Assembly: GCA_031263525.1 (NCBI GenBank)
Contig: JAISFP010000150.1
Coordinates: 1-43,640 of the forward strand
Source of the DNA: Deltaproteobacteria bacterium
GTDB lineage: Bacteria; Desulfobacterota; Desulfarculia; Adiutricales; Adiutricaceae
DNA: 43,640 bases
Direction of reading: 5' to 3'
The translations under genes were made by a program, and so were the position numbers. Within the stretch, counting starts at the first letter, position 1. Each line of letters begins with the position of its first letter. Below are positions 16,734 through 25,849 of this stretch, in pieces. Under the pieces are notes generated by a model, which had not been told where the DNA came from, made no database searches, and worked only from the letters and a program-made list of their open reading frames with translations.

Positions 16734-17844
16734 TCTGGAAAGTCTCGGCCATCCCAGCCCGCTCCGGAAATCATGAAATTCCCTGTTCTCATCCCCTGGG
16801 CCTTCCTGTCTCAGGCCTACGGCCTTCGTCTTCCGGAGATCCCCGCCTACTACGCCTTCCGAGGATCCAGGCATCATCTTCCGGGGCTCCGGGTTTCCGG
16901 ACTTCAAACCTCCGAGCATCACTACTCCGGGCTTCCGACCGAGGGGGACGAGATCTCTCCGGACAGTGAAAGGATGAGCACTCCATGTTCATGAAATCTG
17001 CCATGGACGGCACTCTCCTAAAGCCGCAACTCTATTTTTAGTGTGCGAGACCGGCAAAGAAAGAAAGTGCCGGGATCGGCGCCTTCCGGCCCGCCGGAGC
17101 TCGGAAGGGCTGAAGTCGGGCAGGCTGTTCACGGCCCGGGAAAGGTCTCAGGCTTAGTCCGGCTCACTGAAGTCACATGCGGGCCACGCGTTTCCCCGAA
17201 CTTCCTGGTCACGAGCGCCAGGGCCGCCGCCTTGGTTTCGCGAAGCGCCCTCCGCCCGTGTCCTAGAGGCCGCGCAGGGTCAAGGCAGGGCATCCCTGCC
17301 ACCGGCCCTCTTAAGGTCCCGACCTTCTGTATGAATCCGCCCATCCGACGTGCGACGACGGGGCCAGGGAGCCTCCCGAGGCACGCTGGCGGAATCGGCC
17401 TACACAGCCGGCTTCCCGGCGGGGCAGTTGCCGGACATCGTCGAAATAGATCCTGGAGTATCAGTAGGTGCGGCCTCATTACTGTCCATGGCGTCCGCCA
17501 GTGGCCGGCTTTCGGGGAGTCCCCTCCAGCACCCATCCTGGGCGCCCCCGTCAAATCGACGGACTGGGCGCCCCCGCCAACATCTGTCCCGGGCGTCCCC
17601 AGCCAAACAGCCATCCAGTCCTTCCCCGTCAACAGCTTGTCCTGGGCGTCCCCCCACCCTGGCTTCTGGTCAGTTCCCAGAACCGCCACCCAACTGAAAG
17701 GCCGCCCCCTGCCCTTTGAGCTGGGAAGCGGCCCGTGAAAAGCCGGAAACTGGAGTTCGGGGCGAAGGGATGCGGGGACCGGCGGCCTGACGGGCACTTA
17801 GTGCGCGGAGGGGCGAAACCTGGCCGGAGCGCGACCCGGGCGGC
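16734..17844. other. gene-less stretch with degenerate repeats and a hydG-like scrap
   Basis: About 1.1 kb, GC-rich. 16790-16960 has degenerate TTCCGGGG-type repeats. 17197-17219 matches 17883-17905 near the 3' end of hydG at 21 of 23 bases in the same orientation, a possible duplicated fragment. 17513-17670 is a degenerate array of GGGCGCCCCC-type blocks about 26 bp apart. Open frames here lack a plausible product and ribosome-binding site. Confidence 0.55.
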
Positions 17845-19257
17845 TCAGATCCTGAAGTCCCGAGCGCCCTGCTCTATCTCCGCGAGCTTCCTGGTGACGA
17901 GCGCCCTCACCTTGGCGTTGGGGACCACCCCTATCTCGGAGTCGATGAGGGCGTTGCCCATCTCGAGGGTCCGGGGGGTGGCGTAGTCCATCAGGTACTC
18001 CTTCAGGGTCATGAGGGCGTTGGGGTGGCAGCAGTTGAGGATCTTGCCGCTCTTGCACAGGGCCATGAAGCGGTCCCCCGTGCGGCCCTCGCGGTAGCAG
18101 GCGGTGCAGAAGCTGGGGATGTGCCCCCGCTCCATGAGCCAGCCTATCACCTCGTCCAGGCACCTGTTGTCGTTCACCTCGAACTGGGCGGAGTTCTCGG
18201 TCTCCTCCTCGAAGTAGCCGCCCACGCTGGTGCGCGAGCCACCGGAGATCTGGGAGACGCCGAGCTCGAGCACCTTCTCCCGGCACTCGCGGGACTCCCG
18301 TGTGGAGACTATCATGCCGGTGTAGGGGACGGAGATGCGGATGCACGCCACTATCTTCGCGAAGGTGGCGTCCGTGATGCCGCCCCGGAAGGAGCCGGGG
18401 TCTATGTCGTCGGCCGCCCGGACCCGGGGGACGCTTATGGTGTGGGGTCCCACCCCGTGGACCGCCTCCAGGTGCTCGGCATGCATCATGAGGGCCGCGA
18501 ACTCGTAGCGGTAGTCCTCCAGGCCGAAAAGGACGCCCAGCCCCACGTCGTCGATGCCCCCGAACTGGGCCCGGTCCATTGCCTCCGTGTGCCAGTCGTA
18601 GTCGCTCTTGGGACCGTAGGGGTGGAGCTCCAGGTAGGCCTTGCGGTCGTAGGTCTCCTGGAAGAGGATGTAGGTCCCGATGCCCGCGTCCCGGAGCTTC
18701 CGGTAGTTCTCCACGGTGGTCGCGGCGATGTTGACGTTAACGCGCCTGATTGAGCCGTTCTTGTGCTTGATCGAGTAGATGGTCGCTATGGACTCGAGGA
18801 TGTACTCGATGGGGTTGAGCGACGGGTGCTCCCCGGCCTCGAGGGCGAGGCGCTTGTGGCCCATGTCCTGGAGCGCGGTCACCTCGCGGACGATGTCCTC
18901 CATCGTGAGCTTCTTGCGGGCGATGTTCTTGTTGGTGGAGTGGTAGGGGCAGTACAGGCAGCCGTTCACGCAGTGGTTGGAGAGGTACAGCGGCGCGAAC
19001 ATCACGATGCGGTTGCCGTAGTAGTCCATCTTGATCTGCTTGGCCAGCGTGAGGATCTCGGCGTTCAGCTCCGGGTCCTCGCACTCCAGGAGCGCCAGGG
19101 CCTCCCGGTGGGGGAGCCCCTTGCGGAGCCTCGCCTGCTGTATTATTGAGCGGACGGCCGCCTTGTCCTTCGCGGTCTCCGCCGCCCAGCGGAGGCTCTC
19201 CAGGACCTCTTCGTGGTCGATGAACTCGCCGGCGCGAAGGGATTTGGGATCGTACAT
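17845..19257 (-). CDS. hydG: [FeFe] hydrogenase H-cluster maturase HydG
   Basis: 470 aa, the usual HydG length. HydG is a radical SAM tyrosine lyase that cleaves Tyr to p-cresol and dehydroglycine, then makes CO and CN bound to iron for the H-cluster. The radical SAM cluster motif is C96-x3-C100-x2-C103 (NHCVNGCLYC). The C-terminal auxiliary cluster motif diagnostic of HydG, CX2CX22C, is C384, C387 and C410. ThiH-like sequence runs throughout. Start ATG at 19257 with AAGGAG six bases upstream. It is the last gene of the unit TM1266-hydE-hydG, separated from hydE by 456 bp that contain a GC-rich array. HydF and the hydrogenase are not in the window. Confidence 0.97.
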   Translation of the reverse strand: MYDPKSLRAGEFIDHEEVLESLRWAAETAKDKAAVRSIIQQARLRKGLPHREALALLECEDPELNAEILTLAKQIKMDYYGNRIVMFAPLYLSNHCVNGCLYCPYHSTNKNIARKKLTMEDIVREVTALQDMGHKRLALEAGEHPSLNPIEYILESIATIYSIKHKNGSIRRVNVNIAATTVENYRKLRDAGIGTYILFQETYDRKAYLELHPYGPKSDYDWHTEAMDRAQFGGIDDVGLGVLFGLEDYRYEFAALMMHAEHLEAVHGVGPHTISVPRVRAADDIDPGSFRGGITDATFAKIVACIRISVPYTGMIVSTRESRECREKVLELGVSQISGGSRTSVGGYFEEETENSAQFEVNDNRCLDEVIGWLMERGHIPSFCTACYREGRTGDRFMALCKSGKILNCCHPNALMTLKEYLMDYATPRTLEMGNALIDSEIGVVPNAKVRALVTRKLAEIEQGARDFRI

Positions 19258-19394
19258 GTAGGACTCCTTCCGGGTGGGACGCGCTGGTCCTCCCCGTCAG
19301 CTAGAGGTTCGGAGCGGAATCGCCGGGGCCCGGCGGCGGCCGGCCGGGCGGCGTTCAGGGGCCCTGGCACGAGGCGGCAGGGCCGGGGGCCGTC

Positions 19395-19680
19395 ACGGCA
19401 TGCGGGGCATGATGCCTGGGCCGGGGGGGCCGTGTAGCGGCCCGGGGCCGGGATGCAGGGGACGGTGGCCGTGTCCCGGCCCGGTCCGGGATGCCGGGGG
19501 GGGCGTGTCGCGGCCCGGGATGCCGGGGGGGCCGTGTCGCGGCCCGTGGCAGAGTTGCCTGGGCGGGGGGCCGTGTCACGGTCCGTGCCGGGATGCCGGG
19601 GGGGCCGTGTCGCGGCCCGGGATCGGGATGCCTTGGCCGGAGGGCCGGATCAGGGGCCGGCGAGCAGGGGCCGGCGAGCA
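19395..19680. repeat. GC-rich tandem array between hydE and hydG
   Basis: Irregular repeats of CCGGGATGCCGGGGGGGCCG followed by TGTCGCGGCC, about eight units of variable length (about 30-60 bp). The array fills most of the 456-bp gap between hydE and hydG, which are otherwise co-directional. No gene is supported. Its extreme G content on one strand could hinder transcription into hydG. Confidence 0.85.
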
Positions 19681-19713
19681 GGGGCGTCCCGATGCGGAGA
19701 AATGGCCGTCGCG

Positions 19714-20814
19714 CTACACCGCCGAGGGCGCGGGGGCCGGGGGGGTGCCGGGTGACGCCCGGAAAGCCAAATCGGGGTGGTCGCCGCGGGCGGTGTCGAT
19801 CTCGTGGCCGATGGACTCCATGCGGCGCTGGACGCACATGCGGCAGACCGAGGAGGCGTCGCCCGTGCAGATCTTGTTGTCGTATAGAAGGTACTTGTCC
19901 CTCACGCCCATGGGGGTCAGTATCGGCATGATGACGTTGGCCCCCGCCATGACCCCCTTCTCGCGGCCCGTGCCGTCCAGTGTGCCCAGCGCGGTGGTGG
20001 CCGGTATGAGAAGCGTCGGGTCCATGAGCCTCAGGATTCCCAGGAGGAAGAGCGTCTCGTCCACGTCCCCCGGGGGGGCCGAGGCGAGGGGCGTGTCCTT
20101 GTGGGGGATGAAGGGGCCTATGCCCACCATGTGAGGCTTAAGGTCCCTTATGAAGAGCAGATCCTCGGCCAGGAGCTCCGGGGTCTGCCCCGGGCTCCCC
20201 ACCATGAAGCCGCATCCCACCTGGTAGCCCAGCTCCTTCAGCGTCCGGAGGCACCTCACCCTGGAGTCTATGTTCATGTTCCTCGGGTGGAGGGTGGCGT
20301 AGTGCCCAGGGTTTCGGGTCTCGTGGCGAAGGAGGTAGCGGTCGGCGCCCGCCGCCCGCCACAGGGCGTAGGACTCGGGCGGGTGCTCCCCCAGAGAGAG
20401 GGTCACGGCCGAGTCAGGGAAGCTCGCCTTTATCCCGGAGACTATCTCCGCCACGATCCCCGGCCCGTAGAAGGGGTCCTCCCCGCTCTGCAGGACGAAG
20501 GTCCTGAACCCCAGCTCGTGGCCCGCAGAACAGGTCGCGAGGATCTCGTCGGGGGTCATGCGGTAGCGCTCGGCCTGGCGGTTCGAGCGGCGGATGCCGC
20601 AGTACAGGCAGTCGTTTCGGCAGTGGTTGGAGAACTCTATGAGCCCCCTTATGAACACGCCCTTCCCGAAGACACGGTCGCGGGCCTCGGACGCCAAGGA
20701 GAAGAGGTATTCCGCCGCCCCGGGCGTCCGTCCTCGGATGAGCTCCGCGAAGCCTGCGGCCGGGAGGGTCCCGTCACGCGCCAGAGCGTCGGTAAGCAGC
20801 TGTGTCCTGGTCAA
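19714..20814 (-). CDS. hydE: [FeFe] hydrogenase H-cluster maturase HydE
   Basis: 366 aa, slightly longer than typical. HydE is a radical SAM enzyme that acts on the Fe(CO)2CN-cysteine product of HydG on the way to the H-cluster. The radical SAM motif is C65-x3-C69-x2-C72 (NHCRNDCLYC). The second-cluster motif CX7CX2C (C316, C324, C327; ICTGDASSVCRMC) is the one found in many HydE proteins. The start is TTG at 20814, which overlaps the TM1266 stop by four bases (TTGA), with GGTGA six bases upstream, implying translational coupling. A Pro/Ala-rich tail of about 20 residues is an extra. Confidence 0.96.
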   Translation of the reverse strand: MTRTQLLTDALARDGTLPAAGFAELIRGRTPGAAEYLFSLASEARDRVFGKGVFIRGLIEFSNHCRNDCLYCGIRRSNRQAERYRMTPDEILATCSAGHELGFRTFVLQSGEDPFYGPGIVAEIVSGIKASFPDSAVTLSLGEHPPESYALWRAAGADRYLLRHETRNPGHYATLHPRNMNIDSRVRCLRTLKELGYQVGCGFMVGSPGQTPELLAEDLLFIRDLKPHMVGIGPFIPHKDTPLASAPPGDVDETLFLLGILRLMDPTLLIPATTALGTLDGTGREKGVMAGANVIMPILTPMGVRDKYLLYDNKICTGDASSVCRMCVQRRMESIGHEIDTARGDHPDLAFRASPGTPPAPAPSAV

Positions 20815-21074
20815 TTGCCGTCACCCGTCACGTTCGAGTAGGCCGTCTTGGCGCTCACGCCGGGGAGCTTGCCGATCTTGCCAGCGAGGGCGCTTATTGC
20901 GTCCAGGGGGGCGTCGACGGCCACGCTTATGAGGTTGATCTTCTTGGCGCTGTAGGGGATGCCCATGCGCCCTATGATGTACCGGGAGTACTGGTGGAGG
21001 ATCTGGTTCAGGCTCTCCACCGATTTGGGGTCGGAAACCACCACGCCCAGCACGGCCACCCTGGTTTCGGCCAT
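20811..21074 (-). CDS. TM1266-type iron-only hydrogenase system regulator, copy 1
   Basis: 87 aa. A small ACT-like protein (related to the C-terminal domain of NikR) that belongs to the TM1266 family annotated as putative [FeFe]-hydrogenase system regulator; biochemical function is unproven. Start ATG at 21074 (MAETRVAVLG), because AAGGAGG lies five bases upstream and copy 2 starts MSETRVAIVG; the longer frame starting at 21134 is rejected. Conserved core: IIGRMGIPY, KINLISVAVDAP and KLPGVSAKTAYSN. It overlaps hydE by four bases, so the two are coupled. A 10-bp phased repeat lies immediately upstream. Confidence 0.92.
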   Translation of the reverse strand: MAETRVAVLGVVVSDPKSVESLNQILHQYSRYIIGRMGIPYSAKKINLISVAVDAPLDAISALAGKIGKLPGVSAKTAYSNVTGDGN

Positions 21075-21103
21075 CAAGGCCTCCTTCTTAGGCATAAGCT
21101 TAA

Positions 21104-21310
21104 ATTTCCGGAGAATTCCGGAGTGTTGCGGCAAGTTCCGGAGGATTCCGGAGGGTTCCGGAGAGTTCTGGAGAAATCCGGGTGAATCCGGCTGTTTCCA
21201 TAGGATTCCGGAGAGTTTCGGATGTTTCCGGAGAGCCGGAGGGTTCCTGATGAAATCAGAGAATTTCGGGTGAATCCGGAGGAATCCAGAGGAATCAGGA
21301 GGGTTCGGAT
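21104..21310. repeat. 10-bp phased repeat in the leader of TM1266-hydE
   Basis: TTCCGGAG-type units start at 21106, 21116, 21126, 21136, 21146 and so on in strict 10-bp register to about 21230, then degrade to about 21310. About 20 units. The register equals one DNA helical turn. It lies between the 87-aa ORF and TM1266 copy 1, so it should be inside the transcribed leader. Confidence 0.93.
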
Positions 21311-21330
21311 GCCCGCCATGGCTCCCGAAC

Positions 21331-21594
21331 CTACGGAGTGACCCGTATGCCCTTCGACACCGTGGTCAGCACCGGCCCGGAAGGGCCGTCCTCGGGGAAA
21401 GCCGCCTGGAAGAGCCAGCCGCCCAGGCCGGGGGGCAGATTGGACATAAAAAAAGCGCCAGGCCCGACCGTTCGAGGGGCATGACGCGCGAAAGGCGTAC
21501 GGAGGACAACGGGGCTCTCCTGGAACTCCTGGATTCGCGGGTCTTCCGTCTCAGAAAGATCTTCAACGTCGGAACCGGGCGGGCAGGACCTCAT
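21331..21594 (-). CDS. hypothetical 87-aa protein at the head of the hydrogenase-maturation unit
   Basis: I do not recognise the family. It is supported as a gene by its 5' context: ATG at 21594, GGGAGG four bases upstream, and a TTGACA-17-TATCTT promoter whose -10 box ends 21 bases before the start codon. The protein starts MRSCPPGSDVEDLSE and ends VSKGIRVTP; there is no signal peptide or membrane helix. A run of seven T on the coding strand falls in the middle. The alternative is a non-coding leader for TM1266-hydE-hydG in which this frame is open by chance. Confidence 0.45.
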   Translation of the reverse strand: MRSCPPGSDVEDLSETEDPRIQEFQESPVVLRTPFARHAPRTVGPGAFFMSNLPPGLGGWLFQAAFPEDGPSGPVLTTVSKGIRVTP

Positions 21595-21614
21595 GTGACC
21601 TCCCGCCTGGAATA

Positions 21615-21643
21615 AAGATAGACCTTCCGGGATTGCCTGTCAA
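21615..21643 (-). promoter_or_regulatory. sigma70-type promoter of the TM1266-hydE-hydG unit
   Basis: On the minus strand: perfect TTGACA (21638-21643), 17-bp spacer, TATCTT (21615-21620). It resembles the promoter before TM1266 copy 2: both read TTGACAG, share CA two bases later, and end in AAGGTCTA, with 18 of the first 25 positions identical. Expected start of transcription is about 21608. Confidence 0.6.
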
Positions 21644-22537
21644 GCGGGGGCGGGATGCGGGGATGCGTATCTCAAAAGTTTCGAGCATCCGTTCACTGGT
21701 GGTTGGGCAGGGCATGATAGCTTGGCTGCAGGGGCGTGGCTGGGAGGAGGGGAGGACTTTGGGGCAGAGCTGAGGGCTGGAGCACTGAGGAGTGTGAGAG
21801 CTTAGAGGCAAGCCGCAACAGGCAAGTCCCTTCCCGTCGGAGGCCAGGCGTTGCGGGAACAGCCCGGCTCCTCGTAGGCAGGCAAGCTGCGTGGCCAGCA
21901 CGGCCCCTCCCTCGGAGACTGGGAGGCTGGTCAGCTGTGTGGCCAGCCAGGCCCCCTCGGAGGCTGGCCTGCAGCTGGGCCAGCCAGGCCCTCCCGAAGG
22001 GAGGAAGTTGCGTCTGGAGCTCAGTCAGTGCCTGACAGGGAGATTTACATGGGAGGCATCGCCGCCTGGCGGTCGTTTCGGCGCTCACGGGCCTCCGTGA
22101 TGACGGCGGCGACATGGAGCCTCGCGGCAGGCCTTCTTCCTTTTCCCGGCACGTGCCCAGTGACCGGGAGCCGCCTGTCCGTCATTCCAGTGAACCATCG
22201 CAGGGCTCAGGAGGACCGCCCTCAACGTCCCATGCTTCCGGACACTGCCTTATAGGATCCCCGTTCGCTGCCCTCCTTGATCGACCCGGTCCTCCGGGCG
22301 CAGCCTCCCGGGGTACCCCTTCAAGCCCCGTGTCTCCGGCCCGGACTGTCCGCCTTTCACGGAAGGGGGCCTCATCGTGATGTGTCGCCAGTCGGCACTC
22401 CGGTCACTTCCAGACCGAAGCGGCAATCCTGGCCACCTGCAGACAGGACTGCCGCGCCAGCGACCGGCAAGATCGTGGCGGCCGCGGCGCGTGAGGCGGA
22501 CTCAGGCGTTACCCAGGGCACGGCATCCGGACGGGGC
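21644..22537. other. gene-less GC-rich stretch
   Basis: About 0.9 kb between the hydrogenase-maturation promoter and the 3' end of the beta-propeller-like gene. 21860-22000 contains degenerate repeats (GGCCAGC/CCCTCGGAGGCTGG blocks). Short open frames on both strands have no recognisable product. No RNA gene or terminator is seen. Confidence 0.55.
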
Positions 22538-23800
22538 TCACGGGTTGAACTTCACGATCCAGGGGTCCAGGCCCTGCCGTGACCGGCCCCCCCGTCTTCT
22601 GTTGGACAGAAAGCCGTCCCAGGAGGAGGTGGACCCGGCAGCGAGGAATGTGCCGTCCCTGATGGAAGCGGCGGCCTGCGCAGTGTCGACGCCCCTCCCC
22701 CCGGCGGTGGTGCTCCACAGGGTCGCTCCGTCGGAGTCGCCCTTCAGGGCGAGCATCTCAAAGTTGCCCTCCCCTCGCCGGCCAGGGATCTCTGCGGTGC
22801 CGGCGGCGAAGAAGCCTCCGGTCCAGGACGTCATTCCGGAGACCGCGCCCTGGGGAACCCCGGACACGGCCCTCTCCCAGCCGAGCGACCCGTCCGCGCC
22901 GAGGGCGAAGATCCTGGGCCGGCCGTCGGGGGCCCTGCCGCCCCCGTAGACCCCGCCGCCGGCCGCCGGGGCCAGGGCCGCGACCTCCCCCCTGCCCATG
23001 TCCCGGCTCCAGGACTCGGAGCCGGAGGCTGAGAGCCGCGACACGCGGATCGTGCCGTCCGCCGGCCAGGCGGCGGCTGCCTCCCCGCCAGGCAGCACGG
23101 CGGCGGCGAGAGCGGGGAAGGCGTCGGGGAACGTGAAGGATATGCCGGTGCACAGCACCGTCGCCTTCCTGCCCTGGTCGGCTATCTTCCAGAGCGCCAC
23201 GGTAGCCGAGCCGGAGCAGCCCTCCCCCGTCAGGGCGGTCCCGAAGCCGACCGCGACGGCCTCCCCCGGCTCCGGAGCGTCCAGTGCCTTGACCCAGGCG
23301 CCGCCCGAACCTGTTCCGGGCAGGATCCGAGCCCAGAGGAGGCTCCCTGAGCTGTCCAGCATCGCCACCCACGGGGAGTCGGCGCGGGTGCCGCCCCTCC
23401 CGAAGTCCCCGTCACCGGACCGGGTGAACCCGCCTGCCAGGTAGCCCCCGTCCGAAGTCTGGGCAACCGCGTAGGCGATGTCCGTTTCCGAGCCGCCCAG
23501 GAGTGTCTCCCAGACGACCGTGCCGTCAGGGGCGATCTTCGCTATCAGGGCGTCGGAGTTCGTTTCCGGGGAGCCCTTGAAACGCTCGGAAGGGGCGAAT
23601 CCGGCCGCCACTGTGCCGCCGTCAGAAGTGGGGGCGAGAGCCGAAAAGCCGCTCTCCCCCTCGAAGTACAGGGTCTTGGACCACAGGCTGTGGCCCTGGG
23701 CGGCAAGCGGGGCCGCTTGCGAGAGAAAAATGCACGAGACGGCAACGAGGCAGGCGTTGCGGAGGGGGGCCGGGGCGGAGTGGAAGGTGAAGGGGTTCAT
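22538..23800 (-). CDS. secreted beta-propeller-like repeat protein
   Basis: 420 aa from the ATG at 23800; the longer frame to 23917 is rejected because the signal peptide then sits at the start. Signal peptide about residues 1-35: hydrophobic core near ACLVAVSCIFLSQ, probable cleavage APLAA|QG. The mature part is built of blade-like repeats with the pattern TSDGG(Y/T)..AG.....(F/D)......W...LGG (for example QTSDGGYLAGGFTRSGDGDF and LDSSGSLLWARILPG), as in outer-membrane or secreted 'WD/PQQ-like' propellers whose blades end in D..G...W. It closes with DPWIVKFNP, a typical last strand. Function unknown; a periplasmic or surface role is inferred from the signal peptide. The SD is weak (AAGGA about ten bases upstream). 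Confidence 0.8.
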   Translation of the reverse strand: MNPFTFHSAPAPLRNACLVAVSCIFLSQAAPLAAQGHSLWSKTLYFEGESGFSALAPTSDGGTVAAGFAPSERFKGSPETNSDALIAKIAPDGTVVWETLLGGSETDIAYAVAQTSDGGYLAGGFTRSGDGDFGRGGTRADSPWVAMLDSSGSLLWARILPGTGSGGAWVKALDAPEPGEAVAVGFGTALTGEGCSGSATVALWKIADQGRKATVLCTGISFTFPDAFPALAAAVLPGGEAAAAWPADGTIRVSRLSASGSESWSRDMGRGEVAALAPAAGGGVYGGGRAPDGRPRIFALGADGSLGWERAVSGVPQGAVSGMTSWTGGFFAAGTAEIPGRRGEGNFEMLALKGDSDGATLWSTTAGGRGVDTAQAAASIRDGTFLAAGSTSSWDGFLSNRRRGGRSRQGLDPWIVKFNP

Positions 23801-24164
23801 CGAGGGGTGTCCTTCGAGATTCAGGAGACTTCGGCGAGAAGGCAGGAGGCAGGCGTCGGCCTGCCGACTGGGCTGGAAGGGCCGGTCGGCCCTGAAGGGA
23901 CGGGGATTGGCGGTCAAGAATCCAGATTCCGTTTTGTGAAGGCACGCGGAAGCCGACCGTCAGCCGGGACAGGCAATGACGACCGATGGTGACGCGTCAG
24001 GCAGGAAGGTTCGAGATTCTTGTGACTTTGGCCCGAAGGCAGGCTGGAAACCGGCCTTCTGTCTGGACTGGAAGGAGGCGTAGCTCATGTGGGACCGGGG
24101 AAGGCCGCTTCGATAATCTGGAGGCTTGGGGGCTGAAGCAGGCGAGATCAGAAGGCAGGACTGA
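23801..24164. other. gene-less spacer
   Basis: About 360 bp without a supported gene. A TTGACC box lies on the minus strand near 23913 but has no matching -10, so I do not call a promoter for the beta-propeller-like gene. Confidence 0.5.
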
Positions 24165-24655
24165 GGCAGGCGGTCGCCCTGCGGGGCGGAGGCAGGCGGT
24201 CGGCCCGCTGGGTGGAGGCAGGCGGTCGGCCCGCGGGGCGGAGGCAGAGGGTCGGCCCGCAGGACGGAGGCAGAGGGTCTGCCCGCAGGACGGAGGCAGG
24301 CGGTCGGCCCGCAGGGCGGTGGCAAGCGGTCGGCCCGCAGGACGGAGGCAGAGGGTCGGCCCGCAGGACGGAGGCAGGCGGTCGGCCCGCAGGGCGGTGG
24401 CGGGCGCTCAGCCTCAGGGCGGTGGCAGGCGCTCAACGGGACGGAGGCAGGCAGTAGGCCGTCAGGGCGGTGGGAGGCACTCAGCCGTCAGGGAGGTGGC
24501 AGGCGCTCAACAGGACGGAGGCAGGCGGTCGGCCGTCAGGGCGGTGGGAGGCGCTCAGACGTCAGGGAGGTGGCAGGCGGTCGGCCGTCCGGGCGGAGGC
24601 AGGCGGTCGGCCCGCAGGGCGGAGGCAGGCGATCGGCAGGGCACTGGGAGGCAGA
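24165..24655. repeat. 26-bp tandem array
   Basis: About 18 units based on GGAGGCAGGCGGTCGGCCCG with the linker CAGGGC or CAGGAC. Exact 26-bp steps occur at 24241, 24267 and so on; the second half is more degenerate (AGGCGCTCA variants). The array ends 40 bp before MITE copy 2. It gives long spurious open frames on both strands. Confidence 0.92.
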
Positions 24656-24694
24656 AAGGCAGGGCAGACTGATGAGGACAGACAGCGACCAGAA

Positions 24695-24839
24695 TATTAC
24701 CCGTTTAAGCAAATGTCGGAATCTTCTTCCATATTTTAGTAGCGAATCATTACGAGCAGATACCAGGGTTGGGGGATTGACCGACCTTTCCACTCCTGGA
24801 CTAAAAGCCAAATTCCGACATTTGATTAAACGGGTAATA
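24695..24839 (+). mobile_element. MITE family 1, copy 2 (TA-flanked, 145 bp)
   Basis: TATTACCCGTTTAA at the left end and TTAAACGGGTAATA at the right end; the 28-bp inverted repeats have one mismatch, the best-preserved pair of the three copies. The interior (CTTCTTCCATATTTTAG) is in the same orientation as copy 3 and opposite to copy 1. It carries no gene. Outer TA dinucleotides fit a TA-specific DDE transposase acting in trans. Confidence 0.9.
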
Positions 24840-25849
24840 TATTCGAGATTATGGAGACTTCGGGGGGAAGGCTACAGGACAGGGGTGATCCGCCCGAACG
24901 GGCCCGGAGACAGGATGCCTCGAGAGTCTGAAGACTCAGCCCAGGAGGACGGGAAGAAGCGCCGAACAGATGCCGTCTGGGGCAACACTGACAGGTCAGG
25001 GGTGGCTTCGCCGGCCTGGGCGGGCTACGCCTGAAGGCAGAAAAACGGAGACCTTGCCGAGGCAGAGGGCGGAGCCGGACTGAAAAAGCCGCCCGCGCGG
25101 CAGGATATCACGGACCGGGCCGGACTATCCAGGCCACCTGCCTGTCCGAGGACGACCGGGGCATGTTTGCAGAATGCCCAAGATCCTAGCCACGCCGCTC
25201 GGAGGAGTCGCCGGCCTCAGGAACGGCAGCGGTCAGCGAGGTCCTGGAGCCCCGTCACCGCGTCCGAAGACGGCCAGATCGGCGCTTTTCGGCATTGCCT
25301 GGCATCCGCGGCAGTCTTGCGATCATCACGGCCTTCAGGCCGCAGGAAGGCGTGGAGCGGCACAGTCATGCCTCATGCCGCCCATGGCCGCGTCTTCGTC
25401 GGACTAAACTGCAGAAGTCGGAGCTCGCATTCGTTTCCGAAGAAACATGTTCACGGCAATGTCGTCCAGCAACCTTCAGCCACATATCTTTTTTCAAGTC
25501 AAGTAAGATGCATTGAATAAAAATTAGCTTAGATATTGAAACATCATGGGATTTCCATGAAAAATGATAAAAATTGATTTTTAAATCCATATAGTTTAGG
25601 TTGAAAAACAAGACAGCGGCAAAAAGATGGAGGAATCGAGAAATCGGTACTGACCTGCGGCCGGCACGTGTCTTGCGGCCATCACCTGAAGCTGAAAGAG
25701 CTACGTCCGGCTCTCGGGAGGCCGCTCATTGCCGGAATTTCGCATGAGTGCGAAGGTCGGGCATGGACCGCGTCGGACGGGAGGGAGCCGGGGCGAGAAA
25801 GTGCCACACCTGTGCGGGTGCCTTGCCAGAACGCCTGCAGAGACGCTGT
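24840..25849. other. gene-less stretch with an AT-rich patch
   Basis: About 1 kb. 24840-25430 is GC-rich with only shadow frames. 25470-25620 is a sharp AT-rich patch, unlike both flanks, containing the small palindrome CATGG-GATTT-CCATG; an 81-codon minus-strand frame crosses it but has no recognisable product. It could be a remnant of inserted DNA. 25630-25849 is GC-rich again with nothing supported. Confidence 0.5.

Noticed and set aside
17043-17738. 231-codon plus-strand ORF
   Set aside because: Low-complexity Pro/Ser/Arg product without an SD or family, crossing a degenerate repeat; overlapping ORFs exist on the other strand.
18025-18753. 242-codon plus-strand ORF inside hydG
   Set aside because: Antisense shadow of a clearly recognised HydG gene.
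21075-21134. N-terminal extension of TM1266 copy 1 to 21134
   Set aside because: AAGGAGG sits just before the ATG at 21074, and copy 2 starts at the equivalent residue.
24212-24672. Open frames across the 26-bp array as coding for a repeat protein
   Set aside because: Several frames are open on both strands, none has an SD or non-repetitive domain, and the period is not a multiple of three.
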